Shown: positions 1 to 13,181 of the stretch, one piece after another
How the letters are laid out: each line of letters starts with the position of its first letter
How positions within the stretch are numbered: position 1 is the stretch's first letter
DNA from: Lutraria lutraria
Taxonomy: Eukaryota > Mollusca > Bivalvia > Venerida > Mactridae
Length of the DNA stretch: 64,000 bases
Assembly: GCA_964023205.1 (NCBI GenBank)
Contig: OZ026843.1
Location: forward strand, 9,529,093-9,593,092
Reading direction: 5' to 3'
Notes under the pieces: generated by a model
What the model saw: only the letters and a program-made list of their open reading frames with translations
Told to the model about the DNA's origin: nothing
Databases searched by the model: none
Position numbers and translations under genes: made by a program

Positions 1-1191
1 TCAGTGCCATGTGGGGTCTGAGAAATAATGTAGTATAAACTCTGACAATATATGGCGTGTATTGATCTGAAAGTTTTATACAGTAATTTAATCATGTTTC
101 GACCATTTAAAAGCTCAATCTATTTGTATACTTCAATCAGATTATAAATCAATATCTACCCAAACATTTCAGTATCAGTCAATTATAACAAAAGATTGTA
201 AAGAATTATAAATGAAAGAAACTTATACAGAGTCAATCTTAATAAGGTTTAAAACTTATAAGCTTTTCTGTTCAGTTTTACCAAGTCATATTAAATCTCT
301 TTAAAGTACATTTAAACTTGAAAGATGTTTTGATGAAAGTTAAGTACGAAGGTAAGAATGCTAATTTGGGTGTTCTTCGTAAATAAGAAAGCTAAAAGGA
401 GCAGTAGGAGCAGTAGTGACAGTAGCTAAAAAATTCTTATTACGAAAAACACTTAAATATGTGTAACAATTAAGGTATAAAACTATGCAATGAAATGTTT
501 TTAATTTCAATTTCAATGAATTATTTCATATTGTTATATAAAAATTACTTTCTCTTTATAATTATAATGTTATTGCTAGACACACAAAAATGTAATGTTT
601 TTTCTAAGTTATGTGTGTCAATCAATTAGTTTTTCACACCAATCAATTTTACATATTTCAAATTACTACATTTCTATACTTTTCGGTCACATATGCATTC
701 TAACTGTCTTAGCGCTCTGCATGCACAGTGCGTACAAAGTATTTCTTCAAAACTAACAAGTTAGAATGCTAGTTTTATATTCTATTAAATTTAGAAAGCC
801 AAAATTTTAAAATATCTTTGTCACTGATCAGATAATCAGGCGGGGCGAGTAGATGAAAACTGATTGCAGGTACCACTTCGATGTATGCATTAATATGAAA
901 CAGATTTAACACAGAGGGTTATATCTCCAGTAGTCTATGTAAGATAAAAGAAATCACTTCAAAGATGTATCAGTGTGTTACCATCTTATTGTTTACAATT
1001 TTATTTCAGTTAATTCAAGTATTTTGAAATCACTAGATTGAGTGTTATGTCAGTTGCTACAACAGAAGAAGTCAGTATCTATCAATATGTACAAGGACAT
1101 GACACGAGGATATTAATAGTAAACTAAAGTATCACTCTATCAGTACAATAATGGTGTAGTTCTCCATTTATAGCAATACAGGTTACAAATT

Positions 1192-1265
1192 GAGGGTTCA
1201 GCGCAACACTGTCGTAACTTGTTCTGATTTCAATATGAGTTACGACACTGTTGCGCTGAACCCTT
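1192..1265. repeat. 74-bp near-perfect palindromic element, copy 1
   Basis: Arms of about 28 nt (starting GAGGGTTCAGCGCAACACTG) face each other around an 18-nt spacer. The two arms differ at one or two positions. The same unit occurs at 43571-43644, 49719-49792 and 51432-51505. The shape and dispersion fit a tiny foldback MITE. No protein is encoded. Confidence 0.85.
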
Positions 1266-2113
1266 GAAATGTACTGTACTGATATTACTGGGTATACCTT
1301 ATATATACTGATCATCTTCAGTCATGTTAGTCACTTGATTGTATTAAGTCTCAGACTGTGTCAAGGTAAATAACTAATTGATTTAATCAAACACACTACA
1401 TGACAAAATACATTAGAATGTACATGTATATATATCGACTATATCATGTAGTTTTGCATATAATTCTCAACAAGTTCTCACAAGCTCAATATAGCACATC
1501 ATTAGATCGGTATAGAATAATTTAGCAGAATTATCGACATATAATGTACGTTCATGTTAAAGATGTACGTGATTCTTTTAGTCTATGATAGCTGTATAAT
1601 TATGGTGCATTAATTGTATAACATGCATGTATGTTTCTTAGGAGATTCTTAGGAGTCGCTCTCAGTATAACCTGTGGAATTGTCATGTTGAATTATCGAT
1701 GCATTGTCGATGTTGTGGAAGAGACTAACAACATGAGGCATGAGAATGACATTATGGTTTGGTGTGGCTTATGAATTGCTGTCAACTCTTAACTAATTTT
1801 AGGAATTCCGAAGATAATGAAGGGCAATTCTAGAATTAGGCATATTCCTAAAACATGCAGGTCATATACATTACACTTCTGGTTAAACACTTGAGTAAAG
1901 TGAGTAAACGGACAAGATGCAAAAGAATTAAAATTTGAAAACACCAAAATACTCATATCTTGTTCAATAAATTAATTTATAAAATCAACAAAATAGTCAT
2001 CTCTAACCATAGAGAATACACTGTAAGTAAGTAATTCATATCATCATCTAAATTAACTCATTAACACCTATTATACATAGCAAGAAAACTTTAATATTCA
2101 ACCAACAAATAAT

Positions 2114-3190
2114 CAAAGTACTGAAAGTACTCAGGGAAACTGAGCTTACGTAGACTTGCACTGCAACATGGAATAGGAACCACTTAAACAATTGTATGGC
2201 AGATGTAGAAAAACATAGTACTTTGTTCCGAATCAAAATTCATGCGCCGCCAAGCAAATGATGGCTTTAGGAAGCTGAACTATCGTTCAATTTCCGAAAA
2301 TTGGTTATTAAGAGCACCCAGTTCAAATATAAATGTAGTACTGGTATACAGGATATCTTATGTTACCTTTTATACAACACTATAATGTGAACCAGAATTA
2401 TATATATATATATCACTAATCTTAAATATCGACCCAGGCTTGTGCTTAAAACTTAATGTAATATTTGAACATAATCAAAATACAGATTATTCAATACTTT
2501 CGTAAGGTAAAGTAATCTCAGTATTTATTTTGCATGCATTGGTCTACAAATGACAGGAGTGCAAATTTAAATCAGAGAGAACGAGACAGCCTTGTAACCA
2601 ATAAACAGTATAATTACATAGCCATAATATTTACTAACTCCATGGAACTAGAGGTTTACTTATAAAGCGTATATTGATTCATTAGTAAAACGATTTATCT
2701 GAATACGTGTACTCAATGTCAGACAGTTCAGTTTTGCGTCACTGTTAAAACCATTTGTTAACAATTGAACTGTGAAGAATGAATACAAACAAAAGAGCTT
2801 TTATGGACAGGTTAAAGCGAAGCTATACGTCAATGCAAAGTTTAAAAATGAAGTGTAACAGAAAATCTATACATATAGTCAGGTTTATAAAATACAAAAA
2901 ATAACCACAATGTTGTACGTATCTGTTTTAACTATACAATAACTTCAATGACTATACATGTAATAAACAGGAATAATTCTGAAAAAATTCAGGTTTAATA
3001 CTTATCGCTCTATTATCTAAAACAGACAGGTCATAAAGGTTAATTCCAATAATCCATGGTTTGGAAATGCTACAGACAGCATTTTGTGATCAAAGTACTG
3101 TAAGTACTCATAGAAACTGAACTTGCATGGACTTATATATAGCTGACACTCGCTCTGCATGCATGAATTTTGATACAGAATAAGGTACTA
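2114..3190. repeat. Two related intronic repeat copies (about 2114-2250 and 3085-3190)
   Basis: Both copies begin with a very similar stretch (ATCAAAGTACTGAAAGTACT against GATCAAAGTACTGTAAGTAC). Each also holds a segment resembling AAAATTCATGC, in opposite orientation. A weaker relative of the first stretch lies near 31926-31960. Family unknown; probably an old non-autonomous element. Confidence 0.45.
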
Positions 3191-3570
3191 CTGTATACGT
3201 CTTAATATTGGCGCTGTTTTATTTTGGCGATTTTGGCGGTCAGCATTGGAACTGCCAAATCTAGACCATGCCAATATTGAACACCGCCAATTATTTTGAG
3301 AAAGAAAATTATTGTAACTTTTGTTATCAAAAGATGTTACTAACACTTTTTCACGCAACTATTTGTTTGTTTAGTATGTTCCTACATGTATTATTACTTG
3401 TTTACTTTTATCAGTCAAAGTACATGTATTACATTTATTGCCACTGGGTAAATCTTAATTGAAACAAGGTAAAATATATACGTTATATATGTTATGTAAA
3501 ATCTAAACGATTCAAACAATACAGTTTATTTGTCACACCATATAAAATTCTTGTCAATGTATGGACTTAC

Positions 3571-6500
3571 CTGCTAGTGGCGTTCATTTTGGTAGATGCT
3601 ACTGTTCTATTTCTAGTACCTTCTGCAGTTCTTTGTTCAATTTCTGGATAACTTCCAACAGGGGTTTCTTTCAGACCATCAGCTGCAATATATTATATAA
3701 TTTACATAATAACAGTTCACAGGCATGGATGTGGGCAAGCTCAAATTGAAATCATTTCTATGTGCAGTTTAAAAATGGTGATGTGGACCCTCCCCCCCCC
3801 CCCCCCCCCAGTAAGAAAAGGCAGATAGCAGAGACAATTCCAGGATTTCATTGAATGATATTTTATTTCTATCTATGGTCGGGGACTTTTAGGAAACACG
3901 TGCCCGGTGCGCCACCCCCCCCCCCCCTTGAATATGTAAGCAGGTAGGAAACAGACATTTGCCCCATCCCCTCAAAGAAAACCAGATTTATTATGTGTGA
4001 CCTAGAATACCATTTAATGTGAGTAAATTTAATGTTAAGGTGAACATCTTGTAGCCAAATAAAAATATAATACACACATACCATAGAAGCCCATTTTTGG
4101 ATGCTGTCTAACTTTGAGTGCTCTCTTTTTACCAGAAGAATCGAGTAGATCTTGAACATTTTCATTGTAAATTTCCAACATACTGAATGTCACCTACAAG
4201 ACAAATGATCATGGTATATTTTTTAAAATTATGTATTCAAATAATCAAGTGATTTAACTGACCTCTGACAATGATAAGATTTGACAGAAAGTATTCCACA
4301 TAAATCTTTGAGATAAAATTAATTAATCTCAAAGACAAAAATTGCATGCTAGATGGTAGCTAGTTTGTAAATACAGACAAAACTGTCCATTGCAAAAACA
4401 TTTGGCGGCATCTCAGAATAAAGATAATAAGCGCTAAGAACATAGTAAGTACCAGTAGGCGCTCAATTTCTTAGTGTATGACCTGTTCTCCTGCTATATA
4501 GAAAAACTTCATAGACTGCACATAGCTACAGATATCTTATTAGAACAGCAGTATATATACAGTACAACCTCTGTAGAGCAACACCCTGTGTGAGCTGCAA
4601 ATATTGGCCGTTGTTTAGAGGTTGTTGCTCTACAGAGGTTTAATTTACAGTAAATATCAACTTAGGGAAATTTTGAAGGTGTTGTTATAGAGAGGTTGTT
4701 GCTCTACAGAGAGTCGCTCTGGAGAGGTTGTACTGTATATGGACTTTTATATATGTCTTTGGCGGTTCAAAACAACACCAAAAACAAAATATGTTTGCAT
4801 TCATTTAAATGGATTATGTGCTCAACTATTTAAGAAAATATCATGGCACATTAGGTATCTGTCCGAAGCTGTATCGCAATATACTAGTCTAATACTTATA
4901 CTTACATCAATATCTTGATGCTAAAACAATACATATAAATAAATGTAACCATAGAAACATAGATACCTCAAATTGCTCAGCACCACCTGCTGCTGTTTTC
5001 TCAGCAGTTTGTATGAAGAGTTGCTCACAGTACAAAGGAACAATTCCTGAAAATATTATAAAACTGTATTAAGGAGTTGATTAATTTAAAACCAAATCAG
5101 GTATATTCCAATAAAACATTTATAACGGATACATCTATAAGAGACACAATCATATAAGGCACATTCATATAGGAAAACTTTATGGAATACATTCATAGGA
5201 AACACACAGTCACATCATTTTTGGAATCAAATTCTATATTCTTGTCCTCACTAAGATTTTCAAGGAGTACATAAGAATTAATCCAACTTATACTTTTGGG
5301 GTACCTTTGTTAATGCCATATCCGACCATTGACCAACTTTTACCAGATCCTGTCTGTCCATATGCAAATAATGTAGAATTATAACCATCCCATGCGTTCT
5401 TCAAAACACCGGCGCCGAGCTCATTATACACCCTTTTCTGAAAATTGTAAGAAATGTAATACAAAATTAATACTATCTTCAGAGGTCTTTATTTATTTAT
5501 CTGTTGTTTGACTGCCAATTTGACAGCAGTTGTCATTCCATAGCCGTCCTAGTGAGAGGAGAGATAAGATACAGGAGAACCAGGTATTTATATCCCAACT
5601 CATTTCAAAGAGTTATTCCTGATTCTTCGTTGTGCCAGACATAAAGCACAGATGCACGCCTCACCCTTTTTCCTATGACTATGCAGTACTGAGCTTAGTA
5701 GTTGAGACGGAATACTAAAAAAACTTTCCTGAAGTAACAGAAAGCAGAGCCAAGATCTTAACCTATGACCTTCTGATCAATAGTTAATAGCATGTTAAAC
5801 CGGCCTATCAATCCCCAAACGGTCTTTACTAACAAAAGAATAATTGCCAAACAAAATGCTAGTTAGTAGTCAACAAATGGTTGGTATACATAGAAGAAAA
5901 AAAGTTAACATTCATTGAAATCTGCAAGTTGTACATGAATGCATGTACAAAAGTACATTTTATTATCATAAGCAGTGACATTAGCATCTATCATAATAAT
6001 AATTGCTTCATTATTCATACAGAAATATCTGAAATACAAAACAACTGAACCAACCAATCAATTTTGATTTTAATTGTTTATGTACAGTCTGATTAAATTT
6101 ATCTTTACACCTGAATCATAAAAGTTCAATAAGAACAGAAACCTAGCTTAACATTCAGAGACATTGTATGACACATACCTGGTCAGCAAACTTCTTTGCA
6201 TTAGCATGAGAAGAATCTGGGCCGAAATAACCGGTACCATCATCCTTGCAACCGTCATGGGACCAGTAACTGTAGTCAAAGGTGAACTTTTTCTCCTCAT
6301 TACTGCCCGCAGGGTCAGTAATTTTGGTGGTGGCCCCTTGCATGTCAATGATAATTGTAGCATTGCGCTCCTTCTCACGACCATTGTATAAACAGTTAAA
6401 GAAAAATCATATCATGTAAAAGCTGCTAATAATAATTCCCAAAAGGGAAGTTAAGCAGTAATTGAAGATAGATAGATATAAATTCACAAATTGAGAGAAT

Positions 6501-7349
6501 GAAATGATTTTCAATAAGCTGTTCCATACTCAGATTTTTTTCAATATTAATCTTTAATAGTCAAGCTCATGTATACATGACATGTTCTTCTGGCCAGAAT
6601 ATGTTTTAAAACCTTGATCTGGACATGGTGTCTTCAAAATAATAAAAATTCATTGCAAATAATTTTCAACAATGGATTGTATTATATGGCAGGAATAAAA
6701 TTCCGGCAGCTGACAGTAACCTAAAATTAACAAGCAGTATTGTACCAGTGTATCAAGATGACCTTATAACTTGCAAGCCCCCCCCCCCCAATTTCACTTG
6801 TCCAATATGTTTCTTATAACTAGGATGTGCATGTCTATATAAAAATTATAAACATCAGGATTTTTATATGTAAACCAATTATTTATCTATAATTAACAAA
6901 AACAACTTGGGAATGCATAATGCATACATGCATCATCTAAACCAAGTTGACAAAATGTTATGACAATAGATCCTAAACATGTACAAACATGGGCCAACAA
7001 TAGTGTGTCCACTTTATACACACAACACAGTTCACAGCTATAAACATGTTAAGTCCATTAAACATGCTGGTTCATGTAACACTATCGGAAAATTAATCTT
7101 AAATTAGAGATTTTATACGACTAATAAAAAATAACATGTTCTACAAATATATTATTTTACATAAACTAAATCTAATGAAGTTCACATTTAGGAAAATGCA
7201 TGTTAAATACACTGTATGTCCGTCCGTTAATTAATCCACTCATTGGAAATTATGCTTAAAAAAGCCGGTGCGCTGAACATTAATTATGAATATAAAAAGG
7301 ATATGAAAGGTCGAACTCGCACAGCTACTTTCACATTTTCATCCGACAT
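3571..7349 (-). CDS. KIF28: Kinesin-3 family motor, KIF28/KLP-6-like (N-terminal part, 6 exons)
   Basis: This encodes the first 230 residues of an ATP-driven microtubule motor. Coding exons in transcript order are 7305-7349, 6179-6385, 5305-5437, 4967-5046, 4082-4193 and 3571-3682; all join in frame. The start is MSDENVKVAVRVRPF, the classic opening of a kinesin motor domain. It is followed by FDYSYWSH (typical of kinesin-3), the P-loop GQTGSGKS (residues 111-118), MLEIYNENVQDLLD and GTRNRTVASTKMNATSS (switch I, NxxSS). The GYNSTLFAYGQTGSGKSWS stretch and the GYGINKGIVPLYCEQLF segment most resemble the KIF28/KLP-6 branch; that subfamily call is from memory of family sequences and is less certain than the kinesin call. 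Intron 1 (6386-7304) is a U12-type AT-AC intron. The other introns are GT-AG. Switch II, the FHA domain and the tail are outside the window. Confidence 0.9.
4558..4738. repeat. 181-bp foldback MITE, copy 1 (kinesin intron)
   Basis: It begins TACAGTACAACCTCTGTAGA and ends GGAGAGGTTGTACTGTATA, which are inverted. Internally it repeats GAGGTTGTTGCTCTACAGAG. A diverged copy lies at 23830-24010 inside the aralar gene. Non-coding. Confidence 0.75.
6386..7304 (-). other. U12-type AT-AC intron 1 of the kinesin gene
   Basis: Read on the minus strand, the exon ends ...CGACCTTTC and the intron begins ATATCCTTTTTA, an exact match to the U12 AT-AC donor consensus ATATCCTTT. Near the 3' end is TTCTTTAAC (8 of 9 to the U12 branch-site consensus TTCCTTAAC). 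The intron closes with TGTTTATAC about ten bases further on, so the terminal dinucleotides are AT and AC. Removing 919 nt joins RPF to NGREKERN and restores the conserved kinesin VRVRPFN motif. No GT or AG alternative rescues this junction. The frame otherwise hits TAA eight codons into the intron. Confidence 0.93.
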
Positions 7350-7520
7350 TTTGTAAATCTAGTCTATTTTGCACAATTATCCAACAATGTCCACCACAGT
7401 AATACACGAATACACGATTTAATATCTAATATAGGTACACCGCTGACTTCATGCGGCCATATTTACTGACATGTATACAAGTGTTTGGCGAACGTTGATT
7501 GGTTGCTAGGCGCGCTGTGA
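7350..7520 (-). promoter_or_regulatory. Probable promoter and 5' UTR of the kinesin gene
   Basis: The segment just upstream of the kinesin start is richer in CpG than its surroundings (GGCGAACGTTGATTGG, AGGCGCGCTG). On the gene's sense strand it carries a CCAAT box (reverse of GATTGG near 7495-7502). No TATA box is convincing. The transcription start is not resolvable from sequence alone. Confidence 0.4.
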
Positions 7521-8395
7521 TCGCCCTATTTAGTGAACCGTGGGTAAGTTATTCATAATGACACGGCCTTGCACAGGCATACCCACGGATTATAATTATT
7601 TATGTTCTACTTTTCATTAGCAGGTTGTTTAATACTATTCTGTAAATTCTACTGATTCGGGATAGTTATAACATTATAATTATTGAATGACACCATTTCA
7701 CTCGGTGGTTCATTTCAGCAAATTAATTAATTTACTTTAAAATCTTATCAGGCCTGTGTCAAAATTGAGCGGACACATATTAATTACCGAAAACAAACTG
7801 GTTCTGTTAAGTGAGTTAATCATATAAAGTTTCAGAGTTTTCACTTAAGATTATATTAGTATGGTAGCTAGGCTACGTATATTTATGTACAGTACTGTAC
7901 CTACTGCATACACAATTTGATGGGAAAATATTAAAATTAGATTTGAACGATCGCTTTGCATGTTCCCCATGTGAAATATTAAGTACATGGTCCCGGGAGA
8001 ACTTGGTTTTATTTAGGTTCGTACAGGAAAGTATTGAAATATCTTCTTCTCCAAAAGTTTAGATACTTATATTAGTATGTAGCATTGGTATAGACAAGGA
8101 CTTTACACGTGTATATATGTAAGTCCTTGATGTAGGAAGAAAAAATAAAAAATATTCTAATAAATTTCCAAAATGTGTTGATGAAATATCTATCTAAAAT
8201 TATTTCTATGGTTTGGCAATGTTGACGTTACACTCTTCAAATCAAAGATAATAAGATGAATGTGACTACACTTCTAATGTGCGATTATATATAGGTCCAT
8301 CGATCATCACCCTCACGATTGTATTTGTATAATTACACAAAACGAATAAACCGTCATATTGACTACAAACTTCTATTTTATTTTTTGTGCCGGAA

Positions 8396-8444
8396 ACCTG
8401 GGACCATAATAATTAATATAATTAATGGTCCCAGCGGAAATTAA
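8396..8444. repeat. Hairpin around CTGGGACCAT
   Basis: CTGGGACCATAATAATT is mirrored by AATTAATGGTCCCAG, separated by a few AT bases. A single copy was noticed. Possibly the core of a small foldback element. Confidence 0.55.
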
Positions 8445-9073
8445 TTAATGCATTATAGATTTACACTTTGCAATAAAGCATCATACCAGTTTTTACATTT
8501 AAATTTGCATTGAAGTCTATAATTGTAGGCGTAACTCATTTCTAAAGATTAAATAAAAAAGATCTATAGAATACTCACTGTAAAAAAATGACAAAAAAAC
8601 ACAATGTCAATCTTTTTTGAGAATATAATTCACCGTGCAATATCTACAGAATATGTTTTTCTATTTGCCAACAAGGGCAACGACTCTTACAACATTTTAA
8701 AAATGTGTCTTAAAATAAATTAAGAGTATTTCGGGTAATAATCAAAGGAACAACGATAATTGGGCTATATATTATTTTTATAATATTTACAGTTTTATCT
8801 GACAATGAGCAGATACGCCAGAAAGATAACAGTACGTATTATATGGTTATAATACATTAATTTAAATGTTACTCAGAATGCAGTGTAAATTGCTGGGTTC
8901 AATATACTGGTCCCGGGAAACTGACAAAACACACATGTATGGTTTATAACATATTCTGTGAACATTTCAACAATATTCACATAATGTGAGATATTTATAT
9001 AATTATGATTGTCTTCATGCAATATAGCTTGTCATTTACACAATATTCACATCAAACAATCTTTCTTTGTCAT

Positions 9074-9240
9074 ATACAGTCTACCCTGTGAACAAAGGCC
9101 ATCGTTGGGACAGACATAATAAGGTCTTTATTGACAGGTGGCTTTTATTCGGAGGCCATTTTATTTTAACTAATCAATGACTGTTTTTAAGAATGACCTT
9201 TATTCACAGGAAGTGGCCACTAACACATGTTTGATTGTAT
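9074..9240. repeat. Terminal-inverted-repeat MITE (AACCTGTGAACAAAGGCC family), copy 1
   Basis: It starts TACAGTCTACCCTGTGAACA and ends CACTAACACATGTTTGATTG, which form diverged inverted ends. Inside are alternating GGTCTTTATT and GACAGGTGGC motifs. Other copies are at 37088-37268, 43874-44040, 56018-56130 (right end lost) and 61372-61556. Non-coding. Confidence 0.75.
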
Positions 9241-10713
9241 AAAAAATTACGTAGAGTGCAAGCGCTTATCAAAGTCATGAAAAAAATGCATTATAATGTA
9301 TTTCAAGTAAATGACCTTTTAACCAATTCCTAAACCATGGTTTATTATTAACTCTACCATTAAATACACATGTACGCACTTTGGACCAAAGCCATAAATA
9401 CGGACTAAGTATAGACTGTTTTGAACAGTTTTGGTTACCTGCTAGGACTAAATATATATGTTAAGTAAGATCCTATTCATTTAGTATAAAAACATATCGT
9501 TTGTAAACATGTATGTAGATATTGAATGTTATAGTGACGTCATATTTTGGCAAATATTTTAATTCGTGATACCTTTGTGGTTATACGTATATATGTACAT
9601 GTGTTTAAAAACGATCATTTCCAAATATGATTTATCATTTCAAAATTTGAAGGACAATGTATATATACAGCTAATCGTACGATACATTAAAAGTGTTATT
9701 CAAGTATCCAATATATATATTTATATATTAAATATGTATATCATTCAAGAATGAAATCTTTTTAATAACTACATGTATGTATAATCGCATAGAAATCAAT
9801 TGAAATATATATAATACATGTTCATGTATATCGAATTATACCTTAATATATTTATGTATAATCCCCCATTAGGAAACATGATCTGATATTTTCAAGGTTA
9901 CTTTTGATCAATCTGCACATTAGTGAAAGTACATTTTGTAATTCTAAACTGCATTTGTATCCCATGATCTAAAAGACTTCTTTAAATCTACAAGTTTTGG
10001 TCATCCGGGCGAACTAATGGCACAGGTCGTGATTGGTGACGACAAGACGTCTTGTAATGAGCACTGTATTTCATGGCTTGAATTAATATCTTGTCGTCTT
10101 TGGATCAAAAAGGCCGGGCTATAGTCAACGTTACAGGAGTTAGCTAGGAAGACGAATGTCATTAGTCGCTTTTACAAATGGATCAGTACTAGCTCGGATC
10201 TTAATTCGATTTTCTTGATACAATCAATGCCACGTGTACGTATAATGACTGCGACACTGTGCATTATCAACGTATACGGTCTTCTAAAATAATACTTTTT
10301 TCGGTGGGGATATATATATCAGGACAATGGCTTCTTTGTAACAACGTTGATATATCAACTCGTATACATGTACATATATAATATATATCTATGATACTAT
10401 CAGTCAGTTTCCCTAGAAACGTTCAAAGTAGTCATAGATCAGTTCATGATCTAACATGTGTGACATATACAGTCTATGAACAATCATGAAGTCTTCAAAG
10501 CGAAAATTTCTTTAGATTTGTTCACCAGTAATCCGCGTACACGTTCCATCCGCCCAATGATGCAAGCCCACGAGCACCTATCTTATACGACTGCTCAATT
10601 ATGCCCGTATACTGATCATAGATATATGATGGCTGATTACTGCGATTTTATGTCTTCGCCCCACCCCCAAAGCCGGCGAGTTGACGACACGAACAAACGA
10701 AAAACTGCTTAAT

Positions 10714-10760
10714 TATCGTGTCTTCGCCTTCGACTTTTGATCGAGGGCGAAGACACGATA
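10714..10760. repeat. Perfect 15-bp stem hairpin (TATCGTGTCTTCGCC)
   Basis: The left arm at 10714-10728 is matched exactly by the right arm at 10746-10760. The spacer contains a further small CGA/TCG stem. It is GC-richer than its surroundings. Function unknown. Confidence 0.6.
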
Positions 10761-11798
10761 TATTGTAGGCGAAATAACGATATTTTAATAAGCGAAATCT
10801 ACAGACTTTATAAACCCAACATTTATTGTAGTCCTATGTAAGTATAAAGAGACAAATGGTGAGATAATTATGCATTGTAAGACAAGCTTTGAGGATACAA
10901 CAACAGAACATGTCAGTCTTACTTTAAGTGTTTATAGAAACTTAGAAACCAATAATTAAAAAGAAATTGAAATTTAAGATGATAACGAAAATGATCTCCG
11001 TAACGACTATTTTTAGGTAGTGCCGTGTGTCAAGTGTCTAATTGATCGTAAGTGCATGAATGTAATCAGAAACTTCCCATACAAAGAATTTGACACAATC
11101 ATAATAGATTTTTTTTCTCTGTATATCGATACTAATATATTGGTCATACACAATGCCATGTCCGAAAGTATTTCTTTCTATATCTATGCCGTTCTTTGTT
11201 TTTTTTATTATGTAAATTACTTAATATAGTTCATCCTCGTATGTAATTATATATACAATATATATATCATTTGATTTTTCTACATACTTAATTGTTTACA
11301 TATGTATTACATGTATGTACAAGCACTACATACATCTTTATGCTTATTCATTACGAAAGTGGGAGTATGATTGTGTGTTCAAGGGGTGTGTGCAGGTGTG
11401 AGAGTGTATGAATGTGAGGGGGGGGGGGTGTTTGTTGTCACGTGACAAAATAAAATATATTGTTGCATATGTTTGTAACGAGATACATATATAATTATGT
11501 ATAATTATAAGTTACTTAATAAAAGTACGTTCTGTTCTGTTCCGAAGAATAACCTGTGAAGTTAAGAATTTAACTAATGCGGTCATAAATCTAGTATTTT
11601 TGCTATTGGTCAATTCGTAATATAAACCTTCATTTTCACATTTTCAAAATTTATATTGAGTCAAAATTTTGAGAATGACTGATGCACTTTGTAATATAAT
11701 CAATCACATTAATTATTAACTCGTCTCTGTTTGGTCTTTTTAATGAATCTAAGCGGCTCTATTTTCCCCCGACTCTACACCGCTGCGTATGAATATTA

Positions 11799-11881
11799 AA
11801 AGAAAAATCTTCATTTTTCCCCTTATTGAGTGTATAAAATATTTTATACACTCAATAAGGGAAAAATGAAGATTTTTCTTT
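11799..11881. repeat. Spacer-less palindrome, two arms of about 41 nt
   Basis: The left arm (AAAGAAAAATCTTCATTTTT and onward) and the right arm are reverse complements except for one extra C in the left arm. They meet at the centre AAAATATTTT with no loop. A structure this perfect is either recent or maintained. It could extrude as a cruciform. No second copy was seen in the window. Confidence 0.85.
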
Positions 11882-12282
11882 CGACAGGTTTGCGTTGTTT
11901 GATGGGTGAAATTGAAAAATAACGTCTATAAACGAAATCGAGTGCCTATGAGCTTGATGATCATAGAAAGACCATCTAACCGAAATTATTTCAAGGGGAG
12001 TGAAGTATGATTAAATCAATCCAAATTAATGAAGAGTTGCGTCCCTTAAGATATATTCGGTTCTATCTATGGTCGAAGACTTTTAGGGGGAGCACCCCCT
12101 CGAATCCGCCTTTGCAAAGGGAACATGATTATATAGTTATATAGTATACGTAATCATTGTAGGCCTACATGTATTTTGAGAACTGCAGAAATGTGCAAAC
12201 TTGTTATCGTATGTGAGTGCAAAACCGTTTAAAACATAATATTGTATATAGTATTTGTATAAATAAATTGGATGTGATATTA

Positions 12283-12350
12283 ACCAGCCTGAATAACTCA
12301 GTTGGTAGAGTATCTGACACAGAAGGTCGTGGGTTCGAGTTCAGGGGGTA
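12283..12350 (+). repeat. tRNA-like SINE head (degenerate)
   Basis: An A-box-like segment (ATAACTCAGTTGGTAGAG) and a B-box-like segment (GGTCGTGGGTTCGAGTTC) are spaced as in a tRNA promoter. The anticodon arm between them is shortened and cannot fold, so this is a tRNA-derived repeat and not a working tRNA. Confidence 0.6.
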
Positions 12351-12496
12351 GCTAGGTCAAAATCTCAAGTAATTCCACATATATAAGAGATTTGGGGCTG
12401 TCGTCCCCTGAAACAAAATATAATGCAAATGATAGTACATTTGAAATACTATACGTATGGTGATACAGGGATTATTTGACAAAATGTGTCAAGATA

Positions 12497-12545
12497 GTAC
12501 GTACCTGCAGGTAGTTGTATTAACTAAATACAACTACCTGGTACC
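12497..12545. repeat. Hairpin around AGGTAGTTGTAT
   Basis: GTACCTGCAGGTAGTTGTAT is mirrored by ATACAACTACCTGGTAC around a seven-base loop. Single copy in the window. Confidence 0.55.
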
Positions 12546-13181
12546 TGACTGCATGAATCAATTACACCTAGAATGTGATAAATTAGATTTTTTGTTTGTT
12601 TGAATAGGTTTCATATGAATTCGTGGTTCGTCTTTTGAATAATCTAACGCCTACGTAATAATTTGTAATACATTAATTTGGTTCTTAATATATACATTTT
12701 TTTTGTACATGTATCCAAGTGTTGTTCCGATTGTCTCTGTAAATCAATAACCAATCGGACCACCCCACAATCGGTGACGATCGATATTTTTTTTAACAAT
12801 CAATTGTTTTAGTGTTCTGACACCGGTGGATCCTGGGGTTGCTAACTTTACGTTCTGGAAAAAAATCTAGCAAATGTCAACTTGTCAACACATTTGTATT
12901 TACTATTAAGTGTATAAATGTTGTCAAAAACTTGTATTTAGTAAAATATTGACAGGTGCATAGGTACAGAGGAAAATACTGACGATATACACAAACAAGG
13001 ATCAACAGACGTTTGTGAAAAATGTTGTGATAAAACAAAGATTAATAACCAATTCAGCTATCACTAGAACAATTTATTCGCCCCACTGAATGAAAATCCT
13101 TTGATGGTACTCCGAATTGTGCAAATAAATATAAAGGTTTTCCATTCAAACAATTTGGCGCCGCACAAATTATCAAATTAA

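Larger units (their letters stand above)
1..3570 (-). other. Large intron of the kinesin gene, continuing off the left edge
   Basis: No exon encoding the next part of a kinesin motor (switch II and the residues after NATSS) could be found on the minus strand here, so the intron after the sixth coding exon is at least 3.57 kb and runs out of the window. It is AT-rich. It contains one copy of the 74-bp palindrome (1192-1265), a pair of related repeats near 2114-2250 and 3085-3190, and a short stretch with TTGGCG motifs near 3205-3290. The short open frames in it show no recognisable domain. Confidence 0.6.

Noticed and set aside
7490..7515. Ciliary RFX X-box in the kinesin promoter (GGTTGCTAGGCGCG)
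   Set aside because: Only one half-site (GTTGCT) is acceptable; the second half does not match, so I did not call a site.
10476..10712. 78-codon frame starting MNNHEVFKAKISLD
   Set aside because: It overlaps a hairpin, has no upstream promoter or splice signals, and matches no domain I know.
12283..12350. Possible tRNA gene
   Set aside because: It has A- and B-box-like motifs, but the anticodon arm is too short and the acceptor stem does not pair; it is better explained as a SINE head.
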